Source of the DNA: an uncultured Eggerthella sp.
Lineage (GTDB): Bacteria; Actinomycetota; Coriobacteriia; Coriobacteriales; Eggerthellaceae
Assembly (NCBI GenBank): GCA_900542065.1
Contig: UQLU01000008.1
Coordinates: forward strand, 1 to 64,000
Length of the DNA stretch: 64,000 bases
Direction of reading: 5' to 3'
Positions 35,377 through 43,160 of this stretch are shown here, piece after piece. The notes beneath the pieces are model-generated. The model was not told the origin of the DNA. It saw only the letters and a list, made by a program, of their open reading frames with translations, and made no database searches. Every line of letters starts with the position of its first letter. The first letter of the stretch is position 1. Both the position numbers and the translations under genes were made by a program.

Positions 35377-37031
35377 CCGAAATACGCCCCCTTATCAGCA
35401 CTCGAAACTAATTTTGCGTAACGAGCCAACACGCCAACCTTATGCTTAGGTTCGGGCTTTACCCAAGCTTCACGACGTGCTGCCAATTCTTCATCTGTTA
35501 CCTCTAAGGTAAGAGTTCCTTCATTGATATCAATATCAATAATGTCGCCCTCTTGAACCAGCGCAATAGGACCACCTGCAGCTGCTTCTGGACTTACATG
35601 TCCAATTGCAGGACCCTTGGTCGCGCCAGAGAAGCGACCATCAGTAATAAGAGCAACATCATGATCAAGACCCATACCGCAAATTGCAGAAGTAGGCGTA
35701 AGCATTTCACGCATACCAGGACCACCAGCAGGACCTTCATAGCGAATAACTACCACGTCTCCTGCATTAATCTTGCCGCCAAAGATAGCTTCGCAAGCTT
35801 CTTCTTCGGATTCGAATACACGAGCAGGACCACGATGAGTTCGCATATCATCTGCAACCGCAGATTGCTTAACAACACCACAATTTGGAGCAAGATTGCC
35901 CTTCATAACACGCAAGCCACCGAAGGGGCTATATGCGTTTTCTACAGTACGTACGATTTCCCCATCCACTGGAGGGCAGGCATCAATCCATTCCTGCATC
36001 GTGCCATGGCAAGTAAGAGCAGAAGTATCAAGCAAACCATGACGACCAAGTTCGCCAATGATTGCAGAAATGCCACCAACTGCATTCAAATCTTCAATAT
36101 GAAGAGGACCAGCTGGTGCAATACGGGTCAAATTCGGAATCTTCTGGCAAACTTCATCCCAGTCTTCCATAGTTACTGGGCACCCTGCAGCATGAGAAAT
36201 AGCGGTCAGGTGAAGCATGGTATTCGTTGAGCCACCAAAAGCCATATCGAGCGCCATGCCGTTATGGATTGCAGCAGGAGTAATAAGATCGAGTGCCTTA
36301 ATATCTTTCTCGACCAATTCCATTACCTTCATACCTGCCTGCTTTGCCAAGCGAATACGCTCGGAATACACAGCAGGAACAGTGCCATTGCCAGGAAGCG
36401 CAATACCTAATGCTTCAGAAAGACAGCAGATAGAATTTGCCGTAAACATGCCAGAACAGCTACCGCAGGTAGGACAAGCGGTATTTTCAAACCACTTGCA
36501 TTCTTCTTCAGTCATGGTACCAGCCGTTACCTGACCAACCGCATCGAAAAGAGTGTTCAAGTCGGTCTGGTTACCCTGCTTATCATGACCAGCAAGCATA
36601 GGACCACCAGAAACAAGAACAGTAGGAAGATTCAAACGACAAGCTGCCAGCAACATGCCTGGTACAATCTTGTCGCAAGAAGGGATAAGTACTACACCGT
36701 CAAATGCGTGACCTTGCACAACGCATTCAACCGAGTCTGCGATAACTTCACGGCTGGTAAGAGAATAATGCATACCATCATGGTTCATAGCAATACCATC
36801 GCACACACCGATGGTAGTAGCCTGAAGTGGTGTACCGCCAGCCATACGAATACCCGCTTTTACCGCATCAGCGATTTTATCAAGATGAGTATGACCTGGA
36901 ATAATTTCGTTCTGAGAAGAAATAACCGCAATAAGCGGGCGTTCTAATTCTTCATCGGTCAAACCGTCTGCCTTTAAGAGGCTACGGTGTGGAGCACGCG
37001 CGAGGCCTTTTTTAATCGCGTCGCTTCGCAT
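35373..37031 (-). CDS. ilvD: dihydroxy-acid dehydratase
   Basis: A 552-residue iron-sulfur dehydratase. Cluster-ligand cysteines lie in SCDKIVPGML and CPTCGSCSGMFTANS; GRFSGATKGPAIGHVSPEAA near the C-terminus is the family signature. The ATG at 37031 (MRSDAIKKG) is chosen for its AAAGGGCG site. It is the first gene of the ilv cluster, although the usual pathway order would place ilvB first, and it follows a T-box leader. Confidence 0.97.
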   Translation of the reverse strand: MRSDAIKKGLARAPHRSLLKADGLTDEELERPLIAVISSQNEIIPGHTHLDKIADAVKAGIRMAGGTPLQATTIGVCDGIAMNHDGMHYSLTSREVIADSVECVVQGHAFDGVVLIPSCDKIVPGMLLAACRLNLPTVLVSGGPMLAGHDKQGNQTDLNTLFDAVGQVTAGTMTEEECKWFENTACPTCGSCSGMFTANSICCLSEALGIALPGNGTVPAVYSERIRLAKQAGMKVMELVEKDIKALDLITPAAIHNGMALDMAFGGSTNTMLHLTAISHAAGCPVTMEDWDEVCQKIPNLTRIAPAGPLHIEDLNAVGGISAIIGELGRHGLLDTSALTCHGTMQEWIDACPPVDGEIVRTVENAYSPFGGLRVMKGNLAPNCGVVKQSAVADDMRTHRGPARVFESEEEACEAIFGGKINAGDVVVIRYEGPAGGPGMREMLTPTSAICGMGLDHDVALITDGRFSGATKGPAIGHVSPEAAAGGPIALVQEGDIIDIDINEGTLTLEVTDEELAARREAWVKPEPKHKVGVLARYAKLVSSADKGAYFG

Positions 37032-37089
37032 TACATCACGCCCTTTCTTTATCACGTAGAGCCCCAACTCTACGATTTTCTTACTAAAT

Positions 37090-37345
37090 AAAAAAATTCC
37101 TGTGCAGTAGACTGCATCAGGACCTCAAAAGAAAGGGAGAATTTACTCCACTGACCGATTACGGGGCCACCCGATTCAGCCTACTGATTTTTTACCAAGG
37201 TGAGGATCGCTCCGCTTGAATAAAAAAGTTCAGACAGAATTGCTCCGAGGTGCCTTTCAGACCGTCCCACCGTTGGCTTCCAGCAACCGCCAACTCTCTG
37301 GATGATGGGTTTCGTCCCTACTTTCCTCATCAACGCCTTTTACAA
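37090..37345 (-). promoter_or_regulatory. T-box leader of the ilv operon
   Basis: On the minus strand the T-box parts appear in order: stem I with GATGAGGAAAGTAG, the AGAGAG loop followed by GGCGGTTGCTGGAAGCC, and a specifier side TGAAAGGCACCTCGGAG. Then comes the antiterminator bulge CGGGTGGCCCCG (37162-37172) and a terminator CCTGATGCAGT/ACTGCACAGG with a T7 run (37090-37122). By alignment with known stem I loops the specifier triplet is GGC at 37252-37254, which would read tRNA-Gly. The bulge base after TGG is C. Confidence 0.93.
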
Positions 37346-37429
37346 ACAAGTATGATAGCACCGTATTCCGAATAAAAAAGTCCTTTAACGCAAACGAAAC
37401 AAAACCACGGTAAGAGGCATATTCAGGCT

Positions 37430-37562
37430 AATTCCCTGATCTCACGAACACGTAACCCCAAGCACGTAACCTTTCTTTTGGTTGACTTCCTATATCATTC
37501 GAGCACACAACGCTTCTTTTATTAACTTCCCGTCTCACTCGAACACATAACACTTCTTTTGA
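37430..37562. repeat. 40-bp degenerate tandem repeat
   Basis: Two good units start at 37485 and 37525, sharing ACTTCC...TC..TCGA.CACA.AAC.CTTCTTTT. An older unit from about 37430 fits if a 14-base duplication (cacgtaac twice) is allowed. The array lies upstream of the second LysR gene, between it and the T-box leader. Confidence 0.65.
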
Positions 37563-37647
37563 TGATTCTCTTTTGGTGTCTTTCTAGAAATTCTGTTTTG
37601 CGAATTCTCTTTGCTAAAATATTTTCGAACCCCCCAAGGAGAACATC

Positions 37648-38535
37648 GTGAATCTTTCTCATTTGCATTATTTTGAAACACTCGCTCAAACCAAAAACTT
37701 CCAAGAAGCAGCACAACAAGAATCTATTACGCAGCCTACCCTTTCTCAGGCAATAAACGGTCTTGAGAAGGAACTGGGTTGCCAGCTCTTCATTCGAAAA
37801 AAAGGCTCTGTCGACTTAACGGAAAAGGGCGCTCAATTTCATCAATATGTCAGCACTTCACTTCGTTTCTTGCATGCTGGCATTGAATCTGCACAGAATG
37901 ATTCTTCAACAAAACAAGAAATTCGCTTAGGTTCTATCTATTCGGCTCAAAGCAAAGAATGGTCGAACCTAATTTACGAATTCCGCAAACAAACCAAACT
38001 AGAAGTAACGTTTAATATTATTCAAGCTCCCTCTGAAACACTAAAGGCAAAGCTCAAAAGCGGTGCGCTTGATATGGCTTTTATTGATGAGCCATTATCG
38101 AACAGTGAACTTGAATTTCTACCTTGCTGGAGCCAAGAATTAAAGCTACTCGTTAACAAGCAGCACCCCCTTGCAAAAAAGTCTTCTCTTTCTTTGGACG
38201 ACCTTTTAGGCCACTACCTTATTTCTTACGATTTGCAAGGACCTTTAGGTGAAGATCTGGCTGCCCTTATCGATGGCAAACCTCTTCAAGTGGGATATCG
38301 CTATAAAGACGAAATCACTCTTGCCTCTATCGTGCTTGCAAATCCTGATGTTATGGCACTTGCTTGTCAGTCGTGGCTGCTGAAAGCCTACACCGATGAA
38401 ATTCGTCTTCTCTCTATTGATGAGGCCCCTAAAGATTTCCGACAGCTCTATATTGTTTATCGCCTCAGTGCTCTACAAAATAGTGCGGTATATGAATTTC
38501 TCGAATTGGCAAAAGAGCTATTCAAGAAACAATAG
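37648..38535 (+). CDS. LysR-family transcriptional regulator
   Basis: A 295-residue LysR protein with the N-terminal winged helix (LAQTKNFQEAAQQESITQPTL, then LEKELGCQLFIRKKG) and an effector-binding domain (about residues 90-290). Start is a GTG with AAGGAG upstream. It is divergent from the ilv operon, a layout like ilvY/ilvC in enterobacteria, but the T-box already regulates ilv, so a link is only suggestive. Effector unknown. Confidence 0.92.
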   Translation: MNLSHLHYFETLAQTKNFQEAAQQESITQPTLSQAINGLEKELGCQLFIRKKGSVDLTEKGAQFHQYVSTSLRFLHAGIESAQNDSSTKQEIRLGSIYSAQSKEWSNLIYEFRKQTKLEVTFNIIQAPSETLKAKLKSGALDMAFIDEPLSNSELEFLPCWSQELKLLVNKQHPLAKKSSLSLDDLLGHYLISYDLQGPLGEDLAALIDGKPLQVGYRYKDEITLASIVLANPDVMALACQSWLLKAYTDEIRLLSIDEAPKDFRQLYIVYRLSALQNSAVYEFLELAKELFKKQ

Positions 38536-38544
38536 ATAAAGGCA

Positions 38545-38774
38545 CTACATTATTGCGAGCGCTACATCGTCACGAGTGCTACATAGTAATGAGCGTTACA
38601 AGTGCTACATCGTTACGAGTGCTACGAGCATTGCGGCGCTACAGTATCGCACGCAACACATCGCCACAAATTACACATCGTTTCGAACAGAACATCGTTG
38701 TGTGCAGCACGTTGCCGCAAGCATCGCATCATAGCAGGCGTTTCATCGTTGCAAACAGAACATCACAGTAAACA
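38545..38774. repeat. 17-bp degenerate tandem repeat, about 14 units
   Basis: The whole gap between the LysR and metallopeptidase genes is an array in strict 17-base register. The best units are CTACATTATTGCGAGCG (38545), CTACATCGTCACGAGTG (38562), CTACATAGTAATGAGCG (38579) and CTACATCGTTACGAGTG (38605), with one 9-base truncated copy at 38596. From 38639 the copies decay (acacatcgccacaaatt, acacatcgtttcgaaca, gaacatcgttgtgtgca, tttcatcgttgcaaaca) but keep the length. No spacers, so not CRISPR. Confidence 0.9.
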
Positions 38775-38796
38775 ACGCCACTACAAACTAGCCTTA

Positions 38797-39396
38797 TTAT
38801 GCGCGAAGCTTATCGGCTCGCTTCTTCCAGTCAGGCATCACCTTAGTAAGAAGCTTTTTAAAGTCAGGGCCGTGATTCGCAACGAGCAAATGGCACATTT
38901 CATGTACCACCACATACTCCAAACATTCAGGCGGATACAATGCCAAACGGGTATTGATGCAAATTTTTCCCGTTGAAGGCTGACAGCTTCCCCATCGTGA
39001 TTTCATATTGCGATACGTTAATTGCTTTACCTGTACGCCCAGAATGGGCTCCCATGCTTCCACCAAAGATGGGACACAAGCCTTCACGACAGCACGCCAA
39101 GCCTCTTGTTCTTCTTTAGTTGCGCGTTCAGCTTCTGACTGAGGAGAGTTCGCAAACGCTTGTTGTTGTGAATAAATCCACTCAAGGCGCGATTCCACCA
39201 TATGACGTATTTCATCATCGCTTACGTTGTAGGGAGCAGAAACGCGAACTTCACCTAAAGGAGTTACTTTTAGACGAATTGACTTCATAGACTTACGTGT
39301 CACCAAAACAGACATATCGGCAACCTGAAGTTCGCAGGAAGCATCGAAGCTACGACGAGATGATTTTCGAATCTTGCTAAAAGAGTATCTATTCAT
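38797..39396 (-). CDS. YgjP-like (DUF45) metallopeptidase
   Basis: A 199-residue zinc metallopeptidase of the YgjP/DUF45 group. The zinc site is VVHEMCHLL with the third ligand in ANHGPDF; MKSRWGSCQPSTGKI upstream is the family signature. No signal peptide. Its start lies only 15 bases downstream of a strong terminator ending a structured RNA, and its ribosome site is poor, so expression may depend on read-through or on the RNA. Substrate unknown. Confidence 0.88.
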   Translation of the reverse strand: MNRYSFSKIRKSSRRSFDASCELQVADMSVLVTRKSMKSIRLKVTPLGEVRVSAPYNVSDDEIRHMVESRLEWIYSQQQAFANSPQSEAERATKEEQEAWRAVVKACVPSLVEAWEPILGVQVKQLTYRNMKSRWGSCQPSTGKICINTRLALYPPECLEYVVVHEMCHLLVANHGPDFKKLLTKVMPDWKKRADKLRA

Positions 39397-39410
39397 GGTT
39401 CATCATGATA

Positions 39411-39605
39411 CAAAACAAGGCCCGTTGCAGCTACCCTCTCACAGCTGCAACGGGCCTCTTATTCGCTAAGGACTCGTGAGCATCCTTAGCTTATTAACCC
39501 CTCCCGCTTTCGCGGTTTAACTCACTCCATTACAAGGAACGACGTTCACATATGCATCCCCGGAAACTCCCCCAGCATCGACAACGCAAAATGTGAACGT
39601 GTTCC
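39411..39605 (-). ncRNA. structured RNA, family not assigned (candidate raiA-type)
   Basis: On the minus strand a transcript beginning GGAAC at 39605 folds as follows. P1: GGAACACGTTCACAT pairs with 39536-39551 (15 bp, one bulge) and encloses a G-rich internal element (GATGCTGGGGGAGTTTCC). P2: TTAA(A)CC with GGTTAA around a CCGC-GAAA-GCGG hairpin (39504-39515). P3: GCTAAGGA/TCCTTAGC (39465-39490), whose loop holds CTCAC that can pair with GTGAG at 39521-39525 (pseudoknot). A 15-bp terminator stem (AGGCCCGTTGCAGCT) with TTGTTTTG ends it. A -10 TATAGT stands at the right distance. Architecture recalls raiA-motif RNA, but I cannot confirm that. Confidence 0.8.
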
Positions 39606-39611
39606 AAATCA

Positions 39612-39617
39612 ACTATA
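39612..39617 (-). promoter_or_regulatory. -10 element of the structured RNA
   Basis: The minus strand reads TATAGT, six to seven bases before the GGAAC that forms the 5' strand of the RNA's first helix. The -35 region is poor (CTCTTA at 17-base spacing). Confidence 0.6.
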
Positions 39618-39691
39618 GTTATTAAAACATGAGATAAGAGATTTGCAAATCACAAGTTTCGAATAATCAAAACTTAGTTTGATATTTCCTA

Positions 39692-39786
39692 ATAACACGT
39701 TCATAACCTCTTATTTGTTACACATATAAGAGAGATTGTGTAATTATTCATCAATATATTTCTTAAAGAAAAGATGAACGTGTTAT
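39692..39786. repeat. 13-bp inverted repeat in AT-rich DNA
   Basis: ATAACACGTTCAT (39692-39704) and ATGAACGTGTTAT (39774-39786) are perfect inverted copies 69 bases apart. Between them are nested pairs CTCTTAT/ATAAGAG and TTACACA/TGTGTAA. The core ACGTTCA also occurs in the first helix of the adjacent structured RNA. The rest of the gap 39606-39921 is AT-rich, without a gene. Confidence 0.7.
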
Positions 39787-39921
39787 AAATGAATATAAAT
39801 GTTCTAATATTCTTATTAAGTTTCTTTATAAGGATACTTGTATCAAAACTTTAGGAACTTCGCGGCACGCGTAGACACATATAGCGCGTAAGTGCATTAG
39901 TAAGAACCTGCTCTGTTTCCG

Positions 39922-40773
39922 CTATATCTTTGAAACTATTCCTTCGACAAGAGAAATAAAATCGGTTTCACGCGTTTTAGCTACATCTAACACTTCATCG
40001 TCATTAGGGGAAGCACCTTCAATACCACATGCCATATTAGAAACAAGTGATATACCTAACACACGCATGCCCACATGCCGCGCTGCAATAACCTCTTCGA
40101 CAACGCTCATAGCTACCGTGTCTGCCCCCAAAATTCTAAATGCCCTAATTTCTGCAGGAGTTTCAAAACTTGGACCCAATAATCCAAGATACACCCCTTC
40201 TTGAAGCGTAATACCCCGTTTTTGAGCAACTGATTTCGCCACACTGCGCAGTTCAGGATCATAAGCATCTTTCATGGGAATAAATCGAGGCGCAATTCCA
40301 TTAGGATCGGTTCCCACAATAGGATTTCTACCTGTTAGATTAATGTGGTCTTCCATCAAACAAAAATCGCCCACATTAAAGGATTCGTTAATTGCTCCTG
40401 CCGCGTTCGTGGTAATAAGAATCGACACGCCTAAACGCTGCATAAGCCAAACAGGATACGCCACTTCCCATGCTTCATTGCCCTCATATCCATGAAGACG
40501 ACCCTGCATAGCAATCACACACTTTTCTGCAAACGTGCCACACACAAACCGCCCTACATGACTAGAAGCAGTGCTTGTTTTCATGAAAGGAACCTCAGCA
40601 AAAGGCACATAAACAGCATCTTGAATATCCTCTGCTAAAGGACCAAGGCCCGAACCGAGGATAATACCAACCGTCGGCATACGACCCTGAAGCTTTTCTT
40701 GCAAAACATGACAAGATTCGTTGAGACGAGCATCAAGAACATTATGAGTATTTGAATTAGGGTTCATTTTCAC
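39922..40773 (-). CDS. purine nucleoside phosphorylase
   Basis: A 283-residue trimeric-type PNP (inosine/guanosine specific). VGIILGSGLGPLAEDI, the phosphate site GRLHGYEG, TNAAGAIN, the purine-site Glu in LGPSFETPAEIR and VAMSVVEEVIAARH are all present. It releases hypoxanthine or guanine from nucleosides in salvage. The GTG at 40773 has AAAGGA at good spacing; a GTG two codons upstream is also possible. Confidence 0.94.
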   Translation of the reverse strand: MKMNPNSNTHNVLDARLNESCHVLQEKLQGRMPTVGIILGSGLGPLAEDIQDAVYVPFAEVPFMKTSTASSHVGRFVCGTFAEKCVIAMQGRLHGYEGNEAWEVAYPVWLMQRLGVSILITTNAAGAINESFNVGDFCLMEDHINLTGRNPIVGTDPNGIAPRFIPMKDAYDPELRSVAKSVAQKRGITLQEGVYLGLLGPSFETPAEIRAFRILGADTVAMSVVEEVIAARHVGMRVLGISLVSNMACGIEGASPNDDEVLDVAKTRETDFISLVEGIVSKI

Positions 40774-40936
40774 AAGCACATCCTTTGTCCTACTGCTTCT
40801 AATTACGGTTGTAACGTCTTGAACTTATTACTCTACCCCATAAAACAAAAGATGAAACTCATCGACCTTAATCCCTGCGCTATAGAAACTTGATAAGAAC
40901 AAGAACCATAATGTCTTTTCTGTGTGCCATCAGTCC

Positions 40937-41875
40937 CTACGCTACAGGAGCTTGAGCTATCAAAACACGAGGGCGATTTGCCAAATCCTTAACCATACGC
41001 ACCTTTTCAAATCCAGCATCGCATGCAAGTTGCATTGCCTCTTCAAGATGTCCTTCAAACAGCTCCAGAGCCATTATTCCTCCAGGACGAAGAACATTGA
41101 GAGCATCTGGCAAGAATACTCGAACGAGATCGAGTCCATCCGTTCCGCCATCAAGCGCTAGACGAGGCTCAAAAGCCGTTACTTCTCTATCGAGTGTTTC
41201 CAGTACTTTTGTCGGTATGTAAGGCGGATTAGAAATAAGCAAATCAAAACTGCCCTGTTCTTCAGGCAGAACACCTTGCAATAAATCGCTTTTACGAACT
41301 TCAATTCGATCATTTAGACCAAGCTCATCTACATTTTGTTGCGCTAGGGAAAGAGCTTCATCGGCAATATCAAGAGCAAGTACGTTTGCGGCAGGATATT
41401 CGCTTGCTATAGCACACGCAATACATCCTGACCCCGTACATAAATCAATCACTGAAAGAGAAGGCAACTCGGCACTAATAAGCTCTTCACCCTCTTCGTT
41501 TTCATGAACGTAATTCGCTACACGAGGCAAATGAAGCTCCGCTAACGCCTCGCTAACGAGCACCTCAGTTTCTGGACGAGGAATTAATACACCAGGCGCA
41601 ACCTTTAGAGTTAAGTAACGAAAAGGTGCGGTACCACTAATAAGCTGCAACGGCTCCCCTGCCGCACGACGCGCAACAAAAGTGCGCAAAACATTGCGTT
41701 CATCCATAGAAAGAGGCTTGTCGAAATTGACATACAGCTCTATACGAGAAAGCTTTGTTGCTTCCGCCATAAGCCATTCCGCAGAAAGGCGCGGATTCGG
41801 ATCGCCTTTCTGATCAAGATAGCCAACAGTCCAATCAAGGGCTGCTTTTATGGTCCAAATGTCAGTAGATGCCAC
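40937..41875 (-). CDS. prmC: peptide chain release factor glutamine methyltransferase
   Basis: A 312-residue SAM methyltransferase that methylates the GGQ glutamine of release factors. N-terminal helical domain, IPRPETEVLV, SAM-binding DLCTGSGCIACAIA and catalytic NPPYIPT. About 20 residues (HENEEGEELISAEL) are inserted between motifs compared with short homologues. It lies 9 bases after prfA, the gene for its substrate. Start is a GTG. Confidence 0.95.
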   Translation of the reverse strand: MASTDIWTIKAALDWTVGYLDQKGDPNPRLSAEWLMAEATKLSRIELYVNFDKPLSMDERNVLRTFVARRAAGEPLQLISGTAPFRYLTLKVAPGVLIPRPETEVLVSEALAELHLPRVANYVHENEEGEELISAELPSLSVIDLCTGSGCIACAIASEYPAANVLALDIADEALSLAQQNVDELGLNDRIEVRKSDLLQGVLPEEQGSFDLLISNPPYIPTKVLETLDREVTAFEPRLALDGGTDGLDLVRVFLPDALNVLRPGGIMALELFEGHLEEAMQLACDAGFEKVRMVKDLANRPRVLIAQAPVA

Positions 41876-41884
41876 GATACTTCT

Positions 41885-42943
41885 TTAAACTGCTTCTTCG
41901 AGTTTCTGAGCGCGATCTGCTGCTTGAAGCGCCGTAATAACTTCGCCCAACAAATCACCCATAAGCACTCCGTTGTAGGTCGAGTTAAACCCAATACGAT
42001 GATCCGTTACGCGATCCTGAGGTGCGTTGTAGGTTCTGATTTTCTCAGCACGATCACCAGAGCCGATTTGCGCAAGACGTTTAGCACCTTCAGCAGCTTG
42101 CTGTTCTGCCAACATTTTTTCATATAAACGTGCACGCAAAACTGCCATAGCGGCAATTTTGTTTTGCAACTGGCTCTTCTGGTCCTGAGACTGAACCACC
42201 AAGCCTGTAGGAAGATGCGTAATACGAACCGCAGAGTCTGTCGTGTTAACACACTGTCCACCAGGACCACCTGCACGAAAAACGTCAATGCGAAGATCGT
42301 TTTCATTGATTTCTACGTCGATTTCATCCGCTTCAGGAAGCACTGCAACGGTAGCCGTGGAAGTATGAATACGTCCCTGACTTTCCGTCTTGGGGACACG
42401 CTGAACACGATGTACACCTGATTCAAATTTCATCAAGGAGTACACTTTATCGCCTGTAATTTTGAACTGTACTTCCTTGTATCCGCCAGCTTCAGAAGGA
42501 GAAATATCCATTGTTTCAACCTTCCAGCCCTGATGCTCAGCAAAGCGTAAATACATCTTGTACAAATCTCCCGCAAAAATAGCGGCTTCATCGCCACCAG
42601 CAGCAGCACGAATTTCTACAATGGTATTCTTTTCGTCTGCTGGATCAGAAGGAATAAGCATAATCTTGATGTCTTCTTCAAGCTGAGGAAGCTCACCTTC
42701 AATACGAGAAATTTCCTCGTGAGCAAATTCTTTCATGTCTGGCTCAGAAAGCATTTCTTTTGCCTCTGCTAAATCGTCCAGGCACTGAATATATTCACGC
42801 GCTTTCGCTACCAAAGGACCCTGGTCAGAAAAGCTTTTTGCTAGCTTGTTGTATTCGTGCTGATCAGCCAAAACAGCAGGATCGCCTAACTTGGTCTCAA
42901 GTTCCTTATATGCCTCAATAATCTTTTCAAGTTTTTCGCGCAT
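41885..42943 (-). CDS. prfA: peptide chain release factor 1
   Basis: A 352-residue class I release factor reading UAA and UAG. The GGQ motif is in RAGGPGGQCVNTTDSAV and the RF1 segment VPKTESQGRIHTSTATVAV matches. The N-terminal coiled-coil domain (residues about 1-100) is normal. Cotranscribed with prmC. Confidence 0.97.
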   Translation of the reverse strand: MREKLEKIIEAYKELETKLGDPAVLADQHEYNKLAKSFSDQGPLVAKAREYIQCLDDLAEAKEMLSEPDMKEFAHEEISRIEGELPQLEEDIKIMLIPSDPADEKNTIVEIRAAAGGDEAAIFAGDLYKMYLRFAEHQGWKVETMDISPSEAGGYKEVQFKITGDKVYSLMKFESGVHRVQRVPKTESQGRIHTSTATVAVLPEADEIDVEINENDLRIDVFRAGGPGGQCVNTTDSAVRITHLPTGLVVQSQDQKSQLQNKIAAMAVLRARLYEKMLAEQQAAEGAKRLAQIGSGDRAEKIRTYNAPQDRVTDHRIGFNSTYNGVLMGDLLGEVITALQAADRAQKLEEAV

Positions 42944-43107
42944 TACTCTTCCTTATCACGCTCTATCGCCACATCAATATAGGTTTTCAACAAGTCCCCC
43001 AATGACGAACTATTTGTCAAATCTCAAGCCCTTCTTACTTATCAGCTCTACAGAAAGACTTCTTGTTACTTCATCATTGCTACGCTAAAAGCCTATATAC
43101 ACAGCAA

Positions 43108-43139
43108 GAATGTGCCTTGAGATGTCCCAAAGCACATTC
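43108..43139 (-). terminator. possible terminator of trxB
   Basis: GAATGTGC/GCACATTC forms an 8-bp stem with an inner CTT/AAG pairing, 22 bases after the trxB stop. Only TT follows, so the terminator is weak or acts as a 3' stabiliser. Confidence 0.4.
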
Positions 43140-43160
43140 GAAAAATCACAGCCCAATATT

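Noticed and set aside
35553..36230. 225-codon plus-strand frame across ilvD
   Set aside because: Antisense to conserved dehydratase motifs.
38545..38774. Possible CRISPR array
   Set aside because: Units are contiguous 17-mers without spacers, they are diverged from one another, and no cas gene lies near.
39606..39850. Replication origin
   Set aside because: AT-rich with inverted repeats, but I see no DnaA boxes (TTATCCACA type) and no dnaA or dnaN nearby.
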